In this document: in pieces, positions 60,536 through 64,000 of the stretch
Position numbering within the stretch: position 1 is the first letter of the stretch
Layout: each line of letters begins with the position of its first letter
DNA from: Prostheceraeus crozeri
Taxonomy: Eukaryota > Platyhelminthes > Polycladida > Euryleptidae
DNA: 64,000 nucleotides
Reading direction: 5' to 3'
Assembly (NCBI GenBank): GCA_907163375.1
Contig: CAJQUW010008635.1
Span: 274,002-338,001 of the forward strand
Notes under the pieces: generated by a model
What the model was told of the DNA's origin: nothing
The model's database searches: none
What the model saw: only the letters and a program-made list of their open reading frames with translations
Made by a program: the position numbers and the translations under genes

Positions 60536-62059
60536 TCGACTCCGTGCTCATAGAATTTCCTTCATTATTTGTCTTTGCGATCAGAGGTAGTATTCATACA
60601 GCTTACTATCAAAGAGCTATTGAGAAGTTAGTCCAACAGACAATTGATTGACTAACTTATATTCTCTCATAGAGAACTTTAACTTCAACTTAGACAGATG
60701 GGCAAATAGTTGTTACATCAGGTAAATGACTAACAAAACTTACGAAATCTTATGTCTACAATTATAGATTCCATTATTACAATCTGAATATATCTGCGGT
60801 TCGAGCGTCATCATTCAAGATCAGTGATACTTGCAGGATGGCCATCTACACAGAGCAGGCACCTTATAGTAGTCTAGAGTAGTGCGATGGAGTTGTCTGC
60901 TTACAACGCTGATATACTGCCCGCGGACTACCAGACAGCGGTCCATACTATAGGACAACGCGGTCTAGATCAACAGTCCTAGAGTTGCATAGTGATCCTG
61001 TCCGACGAGACCAGGGCCATCAACGTTCTATAGCGACGATCATCACGAATCTACCTGCATCCGTGAGCTTCGATATGATAGTAGCTGACATGATTGTCAG
61101 ATCAATATGACTGGTCCATACTGTCAGAGTATTGATCAAGTAACTCTAGTCAGTCTGCATTGTTAACACTCTAGAAGCGCGACACCATCAAAAAACAAAT
61201 CATTATGTCTACAACTCATGCATCACACTATCAATCTATGTACTCACACTGCAGCGTATCTATCTTGCGAAGTATTGTAAACTTACGTTAGATCTACATC
61301 TACGAACTAATGTAGCCGATTTGATAGTTTAAGATGGACCGACGTGATATAATATTATAGAACGCTATTGTATTGATTCCTGTCATTGCATACTTCCTAG
61401 AGAAAGACCTAGCGCAGAAATATTTAGACTAGCCGAACATATCAATCGATGTGACACAGTCTTGACACACCTATGCCATGCTGACTAGAACTTTCAGAGT
61501 GATAGAGAGAAACTAGTGCACACATAAGCATGCAATGAGAGAACCCACCAATTGGTTCCCTCTTGAGATTACGAGATACTACTCGATTCTCTATAATCAG
61601 CAACACGATCCATTCGAGCCAGACCACACACTATGCATATGACTACGCGACACGACGGAATTACTGTAAAGTCATTTTGCGTCATCTGCTTATAGTGTCA
61701 TGCATATTGACATCCACTCTAGACAATCCTGCTCATGGCACTCATTCTCGTAACATGTACGCAAGCGCTGCGTATAATGGTCGACGACAGTCAGAAATAA
61801 TAGCATAATGCTATACGACATGTCAGATCGTTGTCCGATATAAGCCACATACTATGCCATTTTTAACGGCATCATGATAAACCTTGAAGCTTTCATCATA
61901 TCATTCCAAACTACTAGGCTACAGTACACACTATTATTTCTACCAATCGCACACATCGCACTACAGTGCGTGATCGAACTAAGACTCGTACCTGGCTAAA
62001 TCAGCTAAAATTCTTCTCTGACGCTTAAGCGTATAATCTCATCTCAACAAACATCCTCA

Positions 62060-64000
62060 CGATCTCCAGAGAGGCACCCGTGACAAAACGAGGAGAGTAA
62101 AGTATTAAGTCTGCATTCAAAATTGCTTTTTTACTTGAGTTTCTCATGGCACTGTCCATGATACACTATAGTTGCGTTGGCTAGATCTATGTGTACCAAT
62201 GTCATAATAAGACTACGCATAACATGCGTCAGCACCCAAAGTATTCTGCGCTTGATACCAACTGTCAAACTCTCAACTCGTTCTCTACATAATAGATCAC
62301 GATCTGCATAATCAACAGTGAATACTGCTCATGAGTTTGAGATACTTTGCTAGCCATCATCAAGACATTGTATAGTTATTTGAACGCTTCTAATTGTAGC
62401 ATACATCTCATTATACTGTGTCACTAACACTACACTTATTGTCTGAAGAGATTTACAGTGATAATAAAGAGGGAAAACACACACTACAATAACAATATTA
62501 TGTATGATATATTACTCCACACTACATTAACTAACAAGATGCTACGATACACAACTTTGACACGATCTAGTATAAACAAGCTTAACGTCAGGTCACTTTT
62601 TACGATACTGCTGCCGAACTGCATGGAGATGTACATAGGTGTTCAAACGTTCTACTATATCGTGATCCTTTGGGGAGTTTTTTATTGAATGCTTTTCTTG
62701 AAATAGCTGAAAGCAGACTTGAAAGGACAAGACGTGAAATGTCTGGTGCTAAATAACTCGGGTCTCTTAGAAATTTGCAATGACAGGTCTACAATATAAT
62801 ATTCAATCACCAGGCCTTTAAAAACGCTCAATTGAGCATTAAAGAAGTGTCAAACTTCAAAGTGACCTCAGGACGAAAGCGACAGAGTTGTGCTTATCTT
62901 TCGTCGATCGACTTCACACTCATATACACACGAGAGCGAGATGACAGTTTACAGTCGCTAAGGGAGGTAGGGGGGGGCGGTGGAGGGGGGGGGGGCTATG
63001 AGGGGCACCTACTAAGTTCACTGCTGTTAAAAAGTCACAATCGAGATCAACTGCAAAGTAAAACGGACAGTATACGGGAGAGATCTACAGAAGAGTGACA
63101 TAATGATTTTCAGCCAAGCTTGTCCGAGTCACACAGCACATATAGACTTTCAGTACCGAGCGGTCTCATCATCGACCGCGAGACATGTCTCTCTCAATAT
63201 CGACGTGCGCAATCGTCTTTAATGCACACAGACCGCACAATCAGCGTATGGAAGATATCGAGACTCTTTTATAATGGCTTGTTATGTCATGAGTACATAT
63301 ACGGGAGCGATCTGCAAGCGCTCCTACGTTGATTACAAGAGCCCTGATAGACAATCAGTCTAACATCGAGCTAGAGGTTCTTTTGTCAGAGAGCACAGAG
63401 TTGTCGCGTCTAATATAATTTCGAGACAATACTAGCTACGAGTTCTTAGATCACTTTAGCGTATCTCAAATCAGTTGTACATAATAAAGTGAGATAGATA
63501 GCAGCAGATCATTAGCTTCAAGCTCAAAGAAGTGAGTCAATCATGTGCTGGCACGAGCTTAGTGCTGCACTATATACTGTTCGGGTTCTGATAGGCTGCC
63601 AGACTCTTACACACACATAGACACACACACACATCTTAAATTAGCGAAATGTAAGGACCAGCAAATCAGTTAAGAGCGCACGCTCAGAACTGACTAGTAC
63701 TCCGTACACATATCATAATACCGAATTCGGTTCTTATCTTCTATTATATCTTCGCTGATGAGGGCTAGCTTCGTTCTTAGTGTTCTGATACTCTAAATCA
63801 ATGAGTAGTTTGATGAGAGTTAATGTACCAATAGAGAGAGCACACTAGCAGACTATCTGAACATCTTTGCTACATCATAACTTTCTGCTTGACTATAGCA
63901 TATTGGAGCGCTAATATATTACTGCCGAGCATTTGCTGAACATCTCAGTAATCGCATCTGACCGACTACTTTTAGATTCTCTGCACAGTGGTTCTAATCC
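62060..64000 (+). repeat. Degraded direct copy of about 35.96-37.2 kb, probable assembly artefact
   Basis: After a second turn near 62050 the sequence runs forward again. Matches are 36325-36500 with 62700-62900 (for example aagcagacttgaaaggacaa in both), 36905-36950 with 63550-63600 (ctatatactgttcgggtt), and 37025-37065 with 63755-63810. Identity is higher at the start and then falls. It continues to the window edge. No genes should be called in it. Confidence 0.88.

Larger units (their letters stand above)
45130..62050 (-). repeat. Degraded reverse-complement copy of 35.97-44.86 kb, probable assembly artefact
   Basis: Anchors found by reading the opposite strand, in exact mirror order: 44740-44855 with 45130-45245; 43520-43570 with 47170-47215; 43140-43175 with 47825-47880; 42900-42960 with 48070-48160; 41940-42080 with 49450-49600; 38850-38920 with 57265-57330; 38480-38590 with 57820-57950; 36925-37010 with 60380-60470; 36790-36855 with 60650-60760; 35990-36105 with 61860-61980. 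The copy is 1.6 times longer, by scattered small insertions, and much richer in GC than its template. This fits an unpolished fold-back long read. No genes should be called in it. It contains scrambled images of the Crypton gene (about 48.9-50.2 kb) and the Tc1 gene (about 57.0-58.9 kb). Confidence 0.9.

Noticed and set aside
1-64000. CRISPR array, bacterial operons, tRNA or rRNA genes
   Set aside because: No regularly spaced repeats, no operon structure, and no cloverleaf or rRNA sequence that I could recognise on either strand.

Overview
The window looks like a chromosome piece from a marine invertebrate animal. It is AT-rich, with very sparse coding, splice-type introns, a bZIP transcription factor of the PAR/NFIL3 class, and many metazoan DNA transposons (pogo, Tc1/mariner, hAT, Crypton). 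The palindrome TAGGCCTA is strikingly over-represented. I lean towards an invertebrate deuterostome, but the sequence does not prove it.

Layout. 1-342: end of a hAT-type element. 3.4-3.95 kb: CpG-rich promoter-like tract ending in a strong splice donor, a plausible non-coding first exon. 3.95-17.5 kb: apparent 13.6 kb intron holding fold-back sequences and an internally deleted pogo element (13892-16034). 17514-18787: main coding exon of a glutamine-rich bZIP factor, the only convincing host gene. 20159-20867: non-autonomous hAT element. 22-27 kb: non-coding DNA with an inverted-repeat insertion, a CRE-motif cluster, and two palindromes carrying hammerhead-ribozyme-like motifs. 30.08 kb: a lone histone-type mRNA stem-loop. 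32.4-33.8 kb: relic of a Penelope-like retroelement between 59-nt inverted arms, with another hammerhead-like core. 37921-39314: Tc1/mariner element with a full-length transposase. 40873-42202: Crypton tyrosine recombinase gene with two in-frame stops.

The right 19 kb (44.86-64 kb) is probably not genuine chromosome sequence. It begins with a run of more than 50 G. It continues as a badly degraded reverse-complement copy of 35.97-44.86 kb, stretched about 1.6-fold by small insertions, and turns again near 62.05 kb into a degraded forward copy. This is the pattern of an unpolished fold-back long read. ORFs and apparent second copies of the mariner and Crypton genes there should not be annotated.

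The most interesting genuine signals are the three hammerhead-like cores at the ends of fold-back elements, the isolated histone stem-loop, the D-box-like sites just downstream of the proposed first exon of the bZIP gene, and the uninterrupted reading frame on both sides of the two Crypton stops.
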